38,731 bases of DNA from Zoopage sp. CT-All (GCA_004114245.1 QZWS01000026.1:1-38731), one strand, 5' to 3'; counted from the first letter of the stretch, positions 10,215-20,390 are shown. The notes: generated from the letters alone by a model not told the origin. Translations and numbers: made by a program.

Positions 10215-11306
10215 CTACTCGATTAGGCTGGCAGTGGCTGTGGCGATGGGCTGTCTCGGCTTGCGCACGCCCGAGACCAGCAACACTACTAGCGCGTATT
10301 TGTACAGCTTCTCTTTGGCGTAGAAGAGAAACGCGGCGGTGAGGACGGATTGCATCAGCTTGCCATTCATTCCCCTGTACAGCCCGGCAATGCCCTCGTC
10401 CTTGAGGATCTTGCGGAACGCATCCAAGACCGAGTCGTACCGCAGCGACGGATCTGTGCTTGACTGACGCAGCTGCATGCGCGACTTGACGACAATGTAG
10501 GGATAGGTGAGCGAGGTGGCGATGAGCTTGGAGAGCGCGCCGAGGACGAGCACATGCCAGGGCTTGAGACGCGGCGAGGATGCGACCAGGATGCGCGACT
10601 CGACGGCCGCGCGCAGCCTCTCGTACACGGTGTACTGGATGACCGGGTTGACGACGAGTATGAGCGCGGGAACAACGCCCTGCCAAAAGGCAAGGACCCC
10701 GTCCTGGCGCAGGATTCGGGCAATGGTGCGCAGCGTTCGTGATCGCCGCGCACGCCGTCGATGCGGCGGCGACTGCAACGTTGCCGGCGGGGTAACGGCG
10801 ACTCTTGGGGCGGAGGAGGCGGAGGGGTCGACGGCTGCAGTCGCAACTGTAGTCGCGTCATCCATCGACTCCTTGCGCGTCATCACGCGGGTATTCACCA
10901 CCCAGATGGGATTCGTGATCAGCACGGTCGCCGCGCCGGCGACCGTACCCGCAGCGATGCTCTCCACGGTCGTCATAGCGCGCGCAGCCCGCTGGCCCTG
11001 CGGGGAGGCCTGAATGAGGGCCATCCGGGACCACTCGAAGAAATAATAGTACACGCCGTTTGTGATGCCAATGCCGAGGAGCGCGGTGGAGAGGCCGGAG
11101 AAGAGGCCGGAGAAGCCTTCGGTGGCGATGACGTGACGCAGCGTCGCGGCAAGCGCGGATGGCTGCGGGGCGGCGGATGGCGCCGACGCGGTGCGGTGCA
11201 CCTGCATGCGCGACGACGCGGCAATCAACGGATACGTCAGCGCCATCGAAAGGATGCCTCCGCCGGCACCGGCGAGAGCGTGTGCGACGGCGTCGTGGTC
11301 CGCCAT
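10215..11306 (-). CDS. Peroxisomal mitochondrial-carrier-family protein (PMP47/SLC25A17-like)
   Basis: Intronless gene of 363 aa starting at ATG 11306 (MADHDAVAHALAGAGGGIL). The frame runs on upstream, but that part is low-complexity and unlike any carrier. Three carrier repeats carry the altered Px[DE]xx[KR] signatures: TYPLIAASSRMQ, TNPIWVVNTRVM and TYPYIVVKSRMQ, each followed by a glycine motif (GFSGLFSGLSTALLGI, GVLAFWQGVVPALIL, GIAGLYRGMNGKLMQ). TNPIWVVNTR is typical of the peroxisomal PMP34/PMP47/Ant1 branch that moves ATP, CoA or NAD. A 45-residue Ala/Ser/Arg-rich insert (about 10720-10860) interrupts the second repeat loop. Substrate not determinable here. Confidence 0.88.
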   Translation of the reverse strand: MADHDAVAHALAGAGGGILSMALTYPLIAASSRMQVHRTASAPSAAPQPSALAATLRHVIATEGFSGLFSGLSTALLGIGITNGVYYYFFEWSRMALIQASPQGQRAARAMTTVESIAAGTVAGAATVLITNPIWVVNTRVMTRKESMDDATTVATAAVDPSASSAPRVAVTPPATLQSPPHRRRARRSRTLRTIARILRQDGVLAFWQGVVPALILVVNPVIQYTVYERLRAAVESRILVASSPRLKPWHVLVLGALSKLIATSLTYPYIVVKSRMQLRQSSTDPSLRYDSVLDAFRKILKDEGIAGLYRGMNGKLMQSVLTAAFLFYAKEKLYKYALVVLLVSGVRKPRQPIATATASLIE

Positions 11307-11574
11307 GTCTCGGAGGGGGGTTGAGCGAGGTTTGCTTGTGAATCGCTCAGCTGTCTCACCATCACCGAGGGAGCATGGCCGACAGAGCTGCAGAGGTGGC
11401 TCGGCGCTATGACGTGTTCGGCGCCCGGCACTCTGACGTGTCCGGTGTTGACTGCTTACGTATGCTGTGCATCGCCAGTACCGGGCCCTTTGCGCTCTCG
11501 CGGTGTGTGGCCCGAATGGCACGTGGACATTATAGCTGCTGCCTGTCGGCCCAGTCACCACTTTCACGATCCCC

Positions 11575-11826
11575 ATGTCTCGCGCGGCCAAGCTCACCTT
11601 TGCCGCATCGCTCGCCGCCACCGCCTCCATCGTGCTGGGCGTGCACTACATGCAGCGGCGCGAGCGCGACATCATGCGGCTAGGGATCGCGCGCGACCAG
11701 GAGCGGGTGGAGCGGAGGCGGAGGAACTCCGAGGAGATGCAGCAGCAGGCCGTGCTCCGCGCCCACCTCGAACGCGACCAGCCTATTCGGGAGGGCGTGG
11801 GGTCGACGGCGGTGGCAAGCAGATAA
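11575..11826 (+). CDS. PET117: Cytochrome c oxidase assembly protein Pet117
   Basis: Small mitochondrial protein (83 aa, no intron) needed for complex IV assembly; in yeast it acts with Cox15 in heme a synthesis. MSRAAKLTFAASLAATASIV forms the N-terminal membrane helix, followed by GVHYMQRRERDIMRLGIARD, then a charged helix (ERVERRRRNSEEM) and HLERDQPIREG, matching the family order xxKxxF..S, VHxxQxxER, GxxxDxER, xxQPI. Length is as expected for the family. It diverges from PMP47, whose start lies 268 bp upstream. Confidence 0.88.
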   Translation: MSRAAKLTFAASLAATASIVLGVHYMQRRERDIMRLGIARDQERVERRRRNSEEMQQQAVLRAHLERDQPIREGVGSTAVASR

Positions 11827-11887
11827 TAGTATAGGGGAGGGAATGCGTGCTGCAATTGTACCAAGATATCGCAGCAGTGTACATGAG

Positions 11888-13286
11888 TTAGAAGCCAAAT
11901 GCTTCGCGGATCCCGCTCTTCCACGTCGCCACGTCGCTTATGCCGTCGCCGGCATCTGTCCATGCATGCAGCTTGCCGAGGATGCTGGCGTCGCAGCCAC
12001 CCTTGTCGGCGTGGCCGCTGTGCCCGAGCATCGTCAGCGCCCCAACCTCGTCGCTGATATCGTCGTCCGTGTTCGTGGACGCTGTGCCCTCAACGACAGC
12101 ATTGGCGAGGTTCTCGCACCACGCGCGGACACCGTCCATGTCCGCGGTCACCGATACCTCGCCATCGTGCATGCCGGGATCGAAAAAGTCCTCGACGAAT
12201 ATGACCAGCCGTCGACGCAGGGAGAGCCCGTGCGACGTCGTCTTTTCCTGGCGGCGGTACAGGCGGGAGAACAGCGACAGGCCGTGGGCAGATGCAAAGA
12301 CAGACATGGCCCGGGACTGATTGCGCGTGAGCGCAGAGAGGGCATAAATGAGACGCTGGTCGAGCTTGGCGTTCGCAGTGTGCGCGCGATCGTGAGCGGT
12401 AGTCGACGACGCAAGAACATGGACAAGCCGCACAACAATATCCGACGCCAACGCAGCATGCTGAACTCCCTGATTGTTCTATGGCAGGGTCAGGATCAGC
12501 ATTAGGCAGTCCAATGAGCGCGGCGCAGATTACTTGAAGGGCCGAACCAAGGACGATGGCAGCGCGCGATCGAATATCCTCATCCCACGCCTCCTTGCCC
12601 TCGATAACCCTTACCAAGGCATCCAGTCCCTCTCCAGCAGCCAAATCTTCGCCAAAATCCAACTCATGGACAAGCTCCTCCAGAACACTCAGTGCTCCCT
12701 GGACCTCCGTCAGGGTTGTCTCTGACGGCCGTATCGACGCGGTGACGACCACCGCAACAGCATCCTCAAACGAAGAGCGATCGCTATGCGACTGGGGCGC
12801 CCGCTTCCGTGTCGACGGTTTGACCGTCACCTTGGGCATGGATGAGTCGTGGCCCGACTTGGCAGGCTGCTGGCCCTTGTCTCCGTCCGGCGCCGCGAAT
12901 GCATGCTGCCGTTCTCCCGCACCGCCATCCTCATGCTCCGACGTCGACCCATCGGGATGCAGCACAACCGCTCGCTGGTCAGCATCTATGCTCTCATTGG
13001 GATCATTCAGTTTGGCCCAGCGCCTGCCCGATTCAAAATCCAGCCTAATATGCAGCCCTGCCGGGACCTCCTGACCGTCAAGGACTTGGGCAAAATCGTG
13101 CGTGGGACGGAACAGCCGTGGATAGCAATGCTCGTCGCGGCAAATTACATCATCGTCGCTGCCCGCCGCGGCCCCGCCCATGCCCCGTGTCGGCACCGCA
13201 TTTGCACCCGAAATATCTGCGGAAACGCTGCCGCACAATGCCACGGAGCAAAGCGAAAGCGGGATCAGGGTCTTGGCGATATACAT
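11888..13286 (-). CDS. SIL1: Nucleotide exchange factor Sil1 (ER Hsp70 co-chaperone)
   Basis: ER-lumenal factor that releases ADP from BiP/Kar2. Exons 13286-12534 and 12478-11888, with one 55-nt intron (GTAATC...ATAG, CTGAC branch), give 447 aa. The signal peptide is MYIAKTLIPLSLCSVALCGS. The N-terminal Sil1 block is ICRDEHCYPRLFRPTHDF followed by EVPAGLHIRLDFESGRRWAKL. Armadillo-type helices follow (LTEVQGALSVLEELVHELDF, RSRAAIVLGSALQNNQ, LASDIVVRLVHVLAS). A charged low-complexity linker (about residues 95-160) separates the two parts. The C-terminus IREAFGF is not an HDEL-type retention signal. The start is ATG 13286, 47 bp from the divergent U2AF gene. Confidence 0.9.
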
Positions 13287-13333
13287 CGAGCCTGGCAGGT
13301 TGCTGCGCTTAGTTTGCGTTCTGCCCACAAAAT
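13287..13333. promoter_or_regulatory. 47-bp bidirectional gap between SIL1 and the U2AF gene
   Basis: Only 47 bp separate the divergent ATGs at 13286 (-) and 13334 (+). Both 5' UTRs and core promoters must overlap here or reach into the opposite gene. No TATA box is visible. Confidence 0.6.
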
Positions 13334-15570
13334 ATGCAAAGCCCGTATACGCTCAAAGTTGTCGATCTCAAGACCGAGCTCACCCGCCGCGGCCTTTCCG
13401 TCAAGGGCCTCAAGGCGGATCTGGCGCAGCGGCTAGAAGAAGCGGTGCGCGAGGAGCAGAGCGGGGCTGCTGGAGTGGGCACTGGTCGGGAGGACGACGT
13501 GCCAACGAGGGACTCAGCCGTATTGGAGGTGAATGCGGCTTCCGACAGTCCTTCGGGTAGAGTCGGCAGTTTCCTATCTGTATTTTTCATGATTAATTAG
13601 AAGTTCTGGAGGTGCAACGCGTGGATTCTAGCCTTGAGGCGGCCGCCACAGAGAACGCCTATGTTCAAAACGGTGCAACGGCCGCCACTTCAAAATCGGA
13701 TGACGAAGGCGAGTATGGCCCGCCGCCGCCTCCAAGTCTGCAGCTGTCAGAGCCCCAGCCAGCCTCCAAACCAGAGCCAGTGCGTCCAGCTCGCCCTGCT
13801 GTCCCCGCCTGGCTTGATGAGCGTCTCGATCGTCCGTTGACAGACAAGCTGTCTCGATCCACGGAGTATCCTGCTGCTGACCAAGTGTCTGACGACCGTC
13901 GTCGTCCGTCAAAATACGACGAGGAAGCCAGACGCAGAGAAGAGCGATCTCGACGCGATGAGAATTACGATGCTCGGCCTCGAGACAACCATGCGGCTCG
14001 CTCCGAGCGCAGTGACTACCGCGACGCTCGCCCAAGCTATCCTCGCGATGCTGCGCCCCAAGCTTCGCCAGCTGCACCGGCTCCGGCCACCTCGATCTAC
14101 GACCGCTACGAGCAGCGCCGTGGAAATGACCATAGCCGCGATGAACGCCCCGACCACCCTCGTGCTCGTGAAGATGACCGTCGACCAAGCTACTCAGCAC
14201 AGTCGCGCTATGACGATCGCAGAGAGCCTCGCTATGGCGGCGGATACGGCGGCGGGTATCGCAGCGGAGGGCGGCGAGGCGGATTTCGCGATGACCCTGT
14301 CGGCGCAGACATCACGGCGCCGCACAAACCAATAACCGGCACTGTGCCCATCAACAAGCGTCAGCGCAAGATGACAAATTGGGATATTCCGCCGGTTGGC
14401 TTTGAAGGGATGACCGCGGAACAGGTAAAGCTTACGGGCGCGTTTCCACTGCCCGGCCAGGGCATGGTTCGCCCAGTTATTCCGATCGGCATGGACACGG
14501 ACCGCGCGTTTGCCCTCCTGCAAGCGGCTCCGTCGGGAATCAAGCTGGGACAGGGTGCAACGGGACCAGTTGCTGTGACCGCCACCCTGGCCCGCCAAAG
14601 CCGTAGGGTATACGTCGGAAACATCCCGTTCAACGTCACCGAGCACGAGATCGCGCAATTCTTTGCCCAAACCATGCGTGAAGTCAACATTGTCTCGGGC
14701 GCGGAAGACCCCGTCGTCTCGGTGCACGTCAATCACGAGAAGAACTTTGCGTTTGTTGAGCTCCGCTCCCCCGAGGAGGCCACGGCATGCATGGCGTTCG
14801 ACGGCCTGGTATTCCAGGGCAATACCATCAAGGTTCGCCGGCCGAAAGATTATGTGCCAAACCTCAATCCCTACGACAGCAACGCCCTGCCGCTTGTCCC
14901 AGGCCTCGTCTCGTCCAACGTGCCCGATTCGCCCAACAAACTCTTCATCGGCGGCATTCCGCTCTATTTGAACGAAGAGCAAGTCAAGGAGCTGATGGCA
15001 AACTTTGGCGAGCTGCGCGGCTTCCATCTTGTTACGGAAAGCAACGGTGTCAGCAAGGGCTTTGCTTTCGCAGAGTATGTTGACCCGGAGATCACCGACC
15101 TTGCCATTGAAGGTTTGAACGGCATGGAGATTGGCGACAAGAAGCTTGTTGTTCAGCGCGCCATAGCAAACAAGGGCGCTGCGTCCGGCGCCATGCCGTT
15201 GCTCGGAGGCGGCGGCATCGTGCCAGTAGAGCTTATTCCTCAAGTAGCGCAAGGCGAGATCCGTCCCAGCACGGTCGTTCAACTGCTCAACATGGTCACC
15301 CCGGAGGAGCTCCTCGACGACCAGGAATACGAGGAGATCGTGGAGGACGTTCGCGACGAGTGCCGCAAGTTTGGCAATGTGGTTGACGTTCGCATTCCTC
15401 GTCCTCGCAAGAACGTTGTCGTCCCGGGCGTTGGCAAGGTGCTGGTCAAGTTCGCCAATGAAACCGAGTGTACTGTTGCCCTGCACGCCTTGGCTGGGCG
15501 CAAGTTTGCAGACCGTACTGTCATTGCCGCCTATCTGTCCGAGGAGAATTACAATGCCGGCAACTTTTAA
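13334..15570 (+). CDS. Splicing factor U2AF large subunit with N-terminal SAP domain
   Basis: U2AF65 binds the polypyrimidine tract and recruits U2 snRNP. Exons 13334-13556 and 13601-15570 (44-nt intron) give 730 aa. The 5' exon encodes a SAP-type helix pair (LKVVDLKTELTRRGLSVKGL, then ADLAQRLEEAVREEQ). After it come an acidic/Pro region, a long Arg/Asp/Ser-rich stretch (residues about 115-215), the linker IPPVGFEGMTAEQVK, RRM1 (RRVYVGNIPFNVTE, KNFAFVELRS), RRM2 (NKLFIGGIPLYLNE, KGFAFAEYVD) and a C-terminal UHM (LDDQEYEEIVEDVRDEC, GKVLVKFA, GRKFADRTVIAAYL) with its R-x-F motif. The second exon has no ATG before residue 240 or so, so the SAP exon supplies the start. SAP fusion is not the usual U2AF architecture. 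Confidence 0.9.
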
Positions 15571-15625
15571 GAATGGCTGGGCAGCATGAAAATGACATGT
15601 AAATGTACAGAAGGCGCTTGCTTGT

Positions 15626-15964
15626 CTAGACGAATGCTACTGCAGCGACCACCACCGCAGCCGCTCCAATTGACGCGTAGGACAGCATTGAACCACGGAC
15701 AGAGTCGGCCGCACCACCAGTAGACGAATCAGTAAAGTCGGACGACGTGAATGTCGGCGCGATCAGCGGCTTTACCGTCTCGGTTGGCGTGAAAGTCGGT
15801 ACAGACTGTGGTCCTGCCTGTGTTTTGGTTGGTGCTGGAGAGCTGCTGTCGGCGCCACCGGACGCAGCAGAAGGAGATGCAGGGCCGTCTATCTGTGCAA
15901 GCGTTGCGCAGAAAAAGGGGGCAGCAAGTGCAGCGAGAACCAGGACGACCAATGAACAACGCAT
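15626..15964 (-). CDS. Small Ser/Thr-rich secreted, probably GPI-anchored protein
   Basis: 112-aa intronless frame. Residues 1-23 (MRCSLVVLVLAALAAPFFCA) are a signal peptide. The middle is rich in Ser, Thr, Pro and Ala and likely O-glycosylated. The C-terminus SMLSYASIGAAAVVVAAVAF is a hydrophobic tail preceded by a small-residue Gly-Ser site, as in GPI signals. A clear TATA box lies 33 bp upstream of the ATG. The stop is 56 bp from the convergent U2AF stop. No family recognised; a wall or surface protein is inference. Confidence 0.7.
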   Translation of the reverse strand: MRCSLVVLVLAALAAPFFCATLAQIDGPASPSAASGGADSSSPAPTKTQAGPQSVPTFTPTETVKPLIAPTFTSSDFTDSSTGGAADSVRGSMLSYASIGAAAVVVAAVAFV

Positions 15965-15996
15965 GGTGTGGGAGTATTGGGGGAAGATGATGTGTT

Positions 15997-16006
15997 CTAT
16001 TTATAG
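15997..16006 (-). promoter_or_regulatory. TATA box of the small secreted protein
   Basis: CTATAAATAG on the - strand, 33 bp upstream of ATG 15964 and within 20 bp of the AMP deaminase stop at 16014. Spacing is short but usable for a compact fungal promoter; function is inferred from sequence only. Confidence 0.55.
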
Positions 16007-16013
16007 CCCCTTC

Positions 16014-18593
16014 CTAGTTGAGTTTGGCGGCGCGGAGCATGGCATCCGAGACAACGCCGACATCGAGACGTGAGGCCTGAATAACCTGCTCGCGCTCCTC
16101 GACCAGCGTGTCCCAGCGGAACTTGAGGCGACGGTCGGGCACATTTGTTTTGTGCATATCGTTGCCCTCGGCACCTGGCACATGGCAGTGCTGGCCGAGC
16201 CATTGACGCTTGATTCGCAGCTCAAAACCCGACTGGAGCACCGAATTGCGGCTAATCTCGCACATGTCTGACGATGAAAATTTCCATATCTGTGTGGGTG
16301 GTGCTTGATTACGGGTGTGCCACGGGAAGGGGTGACATACCTGCGCAGCAACGCTGTACTCCTCAATCAATGGCTCCTTGGTGAAATGGAACTGCAAGGG
16401 ATCATCGGTGCTCAGGCTGACGTTGAGGCCCCGAGCGAAGAATTGCGGAAACGGATTGCGATCAAATGAGAGGAATAGCGCATTGTTGCTCAAGGGAGAC
16501 ATGGCGAGGCCAATTTGCTCAAGATAGAACCTGAAACATAGTCAAGCAAACAAGCAATGGGACGCGCTGCTCGTACAGATACTGAAGCGCTGGTACTTTA
16601 CGGAGCAGGATTCCATGGTTGATGCCGTGTGCAGTGAGGAATGCGGATGCAAGATGGTCGGTATCTCCTGCCTCGCCGCAGTGCGGGCGGAATGTAAACG
16701 TGCAAAAGCCGCGCCTCTTGCGCCATTGATTCAGCGAGCACATGTTGGCATACATGTAGTAGAGCCAATAGGCATACGGCGGATTCACATCGGATGTCCA
16801 GAGATTCGGCTGGGGATACTTCTTGTGGATTCGCCGCTCGGCCTTGCTTTCATCATCAACCGAGTCGATCCCGACCACACGCTGCAAGAAGATGTGCAAT
16901 TCGGGGTGTGCCATTGGGTTCCTGGTAACCTCGAATAGTGGCTGGAATATATCTATATCCATGGCGTGAGAGAGTGCCGGCAGACGGCAGTGCCTTGCTT
17001 TTGATAATTCCCAAAAAATCATCGACGGTGCCGCCCTTGCGGTACACATCGTACAGTCGTGGGATCTGCACTAGCCAGCGAACGTTCTCCGAGACGAGCT
17101 TGTTGTGAATGACCCACTTGGCCAGCTTGTCCCATTCATCCGTTGAACTGCAATGCAAGTGCAGTAGATGCCTGCAAACAGAAGAACTCACCGTCCGTAG
17201 ATCGAGACTCGATACTCGGCCATCTGATACTTGCTTGCTTCCAGATCCGTGAACAGCTCTACGTGCGCGTGAAGCATTCAGCATGCCCAAACGACCGCTT
17301 ACCCTGTGTCAGCTCTGCAAGATAGCGTCCTTGAATATAGTTGTCGGATTTGAGGAAAATCTCGCGCAGTCGGCTCTCGCCAATCGGATTGTACTAGCAA
17401 TATATCACTCGACGCCTGACACAAGGTCAGCCTGCCTTGAGATTAAACTTGTCGAAGCGGTGAAAGCTATCCTTGTGCGCATGCATGTCCAGAGTGTTGA
17501 TAGACAAGTCGTATGCTGTGAGATTGAGACTCTCAAACACTTGCGTGAGGGTGAGATGCTTTCCGTCGCGAAAAATGACAATGTCCTAGGCGGGCACGAT
17601 AAGCGTAGGTATAATCGCCAGCTGCCGACCTACATCAGGGGACGTCTTCATCTTTTTCTTGATGAAGCGCAGCAGATGCTTCTGGTTCATGGCGCTGGAA
17701 TGATGGATGTGGGTATCGACCTTGCGCACATTGTAGAAATCACGGTGCTGAACGCCCTTCGAGTCATCGCGCTCTTTGGCTTCATTCAGCAGTGTATACA
17801 TGTTCCACTTCGCCTCGAGAAGCCGAAGACGCTGGAAAGCAACCGTTTTGGTGGGGCCGTCGGAAGCAACGGCGAGCACGTAGTTGAGATCGCTGAAAAA
17901 CTCCTTGGCATCTGGAACGGGGTAGACAGGGTGGCTGTGGCCGCTGCTTGCGTATATACGGTATACACCCGCGTCCTCGTCCAGTCGGTATTCAAAGGTA
18001 TCTTCACCAGGAATTATGCACTCGGCCATGTCAAAGGTGACCGCATCAGATTGGCGCTGTTCGTCAGAAAGGATTGGCCAGGAAGGGCGGGGTGGCGGCG
18101 GATACACCGTCCAGGTGTCCGAGTCCTTGGGATTATCCCCCGGGAGCTGAGCTGAATACCGCATGTACTTCTCGCGCATCAACATGCAATGGTGGAAAGC
18201 GGTATAGACACGCTCCAATTCCTGGTCAGCAGGACTTGAAGTGCCAGAGACGTGTGTCGATGTCACGGGCGCGATCGGACTTGAGAGCGGCGCGGGAGTC
18301 AGCGTCACCGATGGTGCCCGTGCATGCTTTGCCACCTCATCCTGATCCTCGTCGCCAGAAACTTCGTCGCCGCCGCCTATAAACTTGTCCATGATGAAGC
18401 GCTCGCTGTGAATGCTGCCGGCAAGCGAGTGCCCGGCGGTCTGGTAGTCCTCGTCGTCGCCATCGGACTCGATGCCCGAGAAACAGCCCGGATCTTCCTT
18501 AAAGCTACGGGGACCAATTTTAACATCATGCGTAGGCGTGCGTGGACGCGAAATTTTTGCGTTGAGCGGGCGATGTGGTGAGTTGCTGGACAT
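16014..18593 (-). CDS. AMD1: AMP deaminase
   Basis: Converts AMP to IMP and ammonia, controlling adenylate pools. Eight exons give 752 aa: 18593-17634, 17585-17436, 17393-17303, 17258-17192, 17147-16999, 16952-16577, 16530-16341, 16289-16014; phases close exactly. A disordered acidic N-terminus of about 115 residues precedes the conserved region. Catalytic-barrel motifs: [20 protein letters not shown] (metal His-x-His), the family block [45 protein letters not shown], and the signature [20 protein letters not shown]. Two introns use GC donors (16953-16998 and 17394-17435). The start ATG 18593 ([10 protein letters not shown]) is the first in frame. Identity is certain; the exact N-terminus is less so. 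Confidence 0.95.
16953..16998 (-). other. GC-AG intron (46 nt) in AMP deaminase
   Basis: Donor GCAAGG at 16998, acceptor ATAG at 16953. Removal restores [19 protein letters not shown], matching the conserved family block. No GT donor in the preceding sequence gives this frame and protein. Confidence 0.85.
17394..17435 (-). other. GC-AG intron (42 nt) in AMP deaminase
   Basis: AAG|GCAGGC donor at 17435, acceptor GCTAG at 17394. Removal joins FDKFNLK to [14 protein letters not shown], an exact match to the conserved AMP deaminase sequence. Confidence 0.9.
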
Positions 18594-18709
18594 GTGGGGG
18601 ACTCTGACGAACAAGTCGCGTAGCTGTGCTGCGACTAGCTTGTATTGATGCTAAGGCCCAATACAGGCATTACACTCTCTGTGCTGCAGTGACAATAACA
18701 ATGCACGAA

Positions 18710-20011
18710 TCAACTCCCCAAGAAGCCTAATCCTAGGGGCACGCTGACATCCAATCCTTGTCCGCTCAGGTACGCATCGCACCAGAACTTTCCCACGTGC
18801 CGTGCGCCGCTGTCACATGCGATCGTCACTATCCGCTTGCCTTCCCCCACCTCTCGGGCCACTCTTACCGCAGCACACAAATTGACCGCACTGGAGCTGC
18901 CCAACCAAAGTCCATCATTCGCGACGAGATGGCGCGACATGGACACGGCTTCTTGGTCGGTCACCCTAACCGCATCATTGATGATGCTCGGACGGCCATT
19001 GCCAAACAACAGCGATAGATTCCGCGTCATGCGGTTGATACCGATGCCTTCGACGACGGTATCCACCTGGCTCCTGCGCCGGGTGCCTTCGCGTTCTCTG
19101 CCATCGTACATAACGCCGTGCTTGACTTTCCCGTATAGACCGCTTCCCTCGGGATCGGCCAAAACAATTCTCACTCTGCCATGGGTGTCGTCGTTGAGGC
19201 GATGCGCAACACCAGCAAGCGTGCCGCCGGTTCCAGCGCCGCAAACAAAGACGTCGACAGCGGCGCCATCTGCTTCGCATTGCTCCATGATCTCTACCGC
19301 TGTGGTACGATAGTGCGTCTGGGCATTGACGGTATTTTCAAACTGGTCCACGAAGAACCCGCGAGGTCTCAGCCCCTGTCTGTCGGCTGAGGCCACGCTC
19401 AGCCACGCTGCCTCCATCGCATCGTCATACTCCAGCGCCATTTTCCTTGCCACATTGACAAACATCCCATCAACGCCGACTGGGGCGGGCTTGACCTTGA
19501 CCACTTCGGCACCGAGCCTCTCCAGTGCCTGGTACTTCTCCAGCGCCTGGTCATCAGGCATGACGATAACGCATCGGATTCCCATGCTGCGCGCAAGCAA
19601 AGCAAGGGAAATTCCGGTGGATCCGACCGTGCCTTCAAAAATTGTCGATTGCGGGTGCAGTGTCAGCTTTGATGATGCCAAAGCTGAGGCGAGAATGGCC
19701 TGGGCAATGCGGTCTTTTGTGCTGCCCCCAGGGTTCAGAAACTAGCAGAGTCAGCGCGGCCGCAGAGCAATTTCCTGGCTTGCTTCTGCTTTGATGAGAA
19801 TGTCGCATCCGGTGGCCTCCGATAAGCAGCGGACACGCACAAGAGGCGTGTTGCCGATCAACCCGTCAACACCATCCACAACCCCGCATCCCCTCCTTCG
19901 CTGCGAAGCGCTCCGACATCTTCTTCGACGTTTCCAGGCACTATGGGCGACATATGCGGCCAGTGCGCTGGCGATGATTCCCGCGACGATGTCTGGAATC
20001 CGCGTTGGCAT
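18710..20011 (-). CDS. Cysteine synthase 2-like PLP enzyme, N-terminally membrane-anchored
   Basis: Fold-type II PLP enzyme of the fungal cysteine synthase 2 group (yeast YGR012W type, mitochondrial outer membrane). Exons 20011-19784 and 19741-18710 give 419 aa. Residues about 5-25 (IPDIVAGIIASALAAYVAHS) form a membrane anchor followed by a Lys/Arg cluster. GLIGNTPLVRV starts the catalytic domain. The Schiff-base Lys is in NPGGSTKDR, the substrate loop is EGTVGSTGISLA, the PLP phosphate site is CGAGTGGTLAG, and SSSAVN is near the C-terminus. The intron (19742-19783) is GC-AG. Earlier in-frame codons exist, but ATG 20011 gives the expected anchor. Physiological substrate uncertain in this group. 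Confidence 0.9.
19742..19783 (-). other. GC-AG intron (42 nt) in the cysteine synthase 2 gene
   Basis: Donor GCAAGC at 19783, acceptor GCTAG at 19742, with a CTGAC branch-like site. The interval and the 12 bases before it contain no GT at all. Removal gives LIKAEFLNPGGSTKDR, the expected sequence around the PLP lysine. Confidence 0.9.
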
Positions 20012-20036
20012 ATTGGTCAGGTGACCGGAGCCAATT
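20012..20036. promoter_or_regulatory. 25-bp gap between divergent start codons
   Basis: Cysteine synthase 2 (ATG 20011, -) and mitoribosomal bL36 (ATG 20037, +) start only 25 bp apart. Either the promoter is truly bidirectional with overlapping 5' UTRs, or one ATG is further inside. Confidence 0.6.
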
Positions 20037-20390
20037 ATGCTTCGATTGGCCAGCAAAGCGCGCGCACCCAGCCGCTGCCTCGTTACGGCGCTGAACCATA
20101 GCTTTCGTATAAATAGTGCGGGCACCACTGCTCCAGGTATGGTGCGGCTGTGTTCCGGCATCGCCCACCGACTGTCCGTACCACGTCCAGCATCATCTAC
20201 CTCCGTCCTCACTCTGCCCTGCCCTCCTTTCTCCACCCCAACGCTGGCGGCACACGGAAAGCAATGTCGGGGATTCAAGGTAAAGTCTTCGATCCGTAAG
20301 CGCTGCTCGGGGTGCTATATTGTCCGACGACGAGGGATGCGATACGTGCTGTGTTCCAGAGACGGCAAACACAAGCAACGCCAGGGTTAA
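20037..20390 (+). CDS. Mitochondrial large ribosomal subunit protein bL36m
   Basis: 117 aa, no intron. The C-terminal 38 residues are bL36: FKVKSSIRKRCSGCYIVRRR then RYVLCSRDGKHKQRQG, with the zinc-binding C-x2-C-x12-C-x5-H pattern and the classic HKQRQG ending. The first 75 or so residues are basic, Ser/Thr/Pro-rich and lack acidic residues, consistent with a long mitochondrial presequence (MLRLASKARAPSRCLVTAL). Known fungal counterpart: Rtc6. The call rests on the C-terminus and is firm. Confidence 0.92.
   Translation: MLRLASKARAPSRCLVTALNHSFRINSAGTTAPGMVRLCSGIAHRLSVPRPASSTSVLTLPCPPFSTPTLAAHGKQCRGFKVKSSIRKRCSGCYIVRRRGMRYVLCSRDGKHKQRQG

Noticed and set aside
10215..11630. Long N-terminal extension of the PMP47-like carrier up to 11630
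   Set aside because: The extra 108 residues are low-complexity and would overlap the start of Pet117 on the other strand; ATG 11306 gives a normal carrier start.
11843..12505. 220-codon + frame opposite SIL1
   Set aside because: Shadow of the SIL1 3' exon; no domain or independent start context.
14194..15486. 430-codon open frame antisense to U2AF
   Set aside because: It lies exactly opposite the RRM-coding region, matches no family and is explained by codon bias on the coding strand.
13612..15570. U2AF gene starting at 13612 without the SAP exon
   Set aside because: The codon there is GTG, there is no ATG for more than 200 codons, and a clean 44-nt intron links the frame to the SAP exon.
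17283..18155. 290-codon + frame opposite AMP deaminase
   Set aside because: Antisense to conserved AMP deaminase exons and crosses their introns; no recognisable product.
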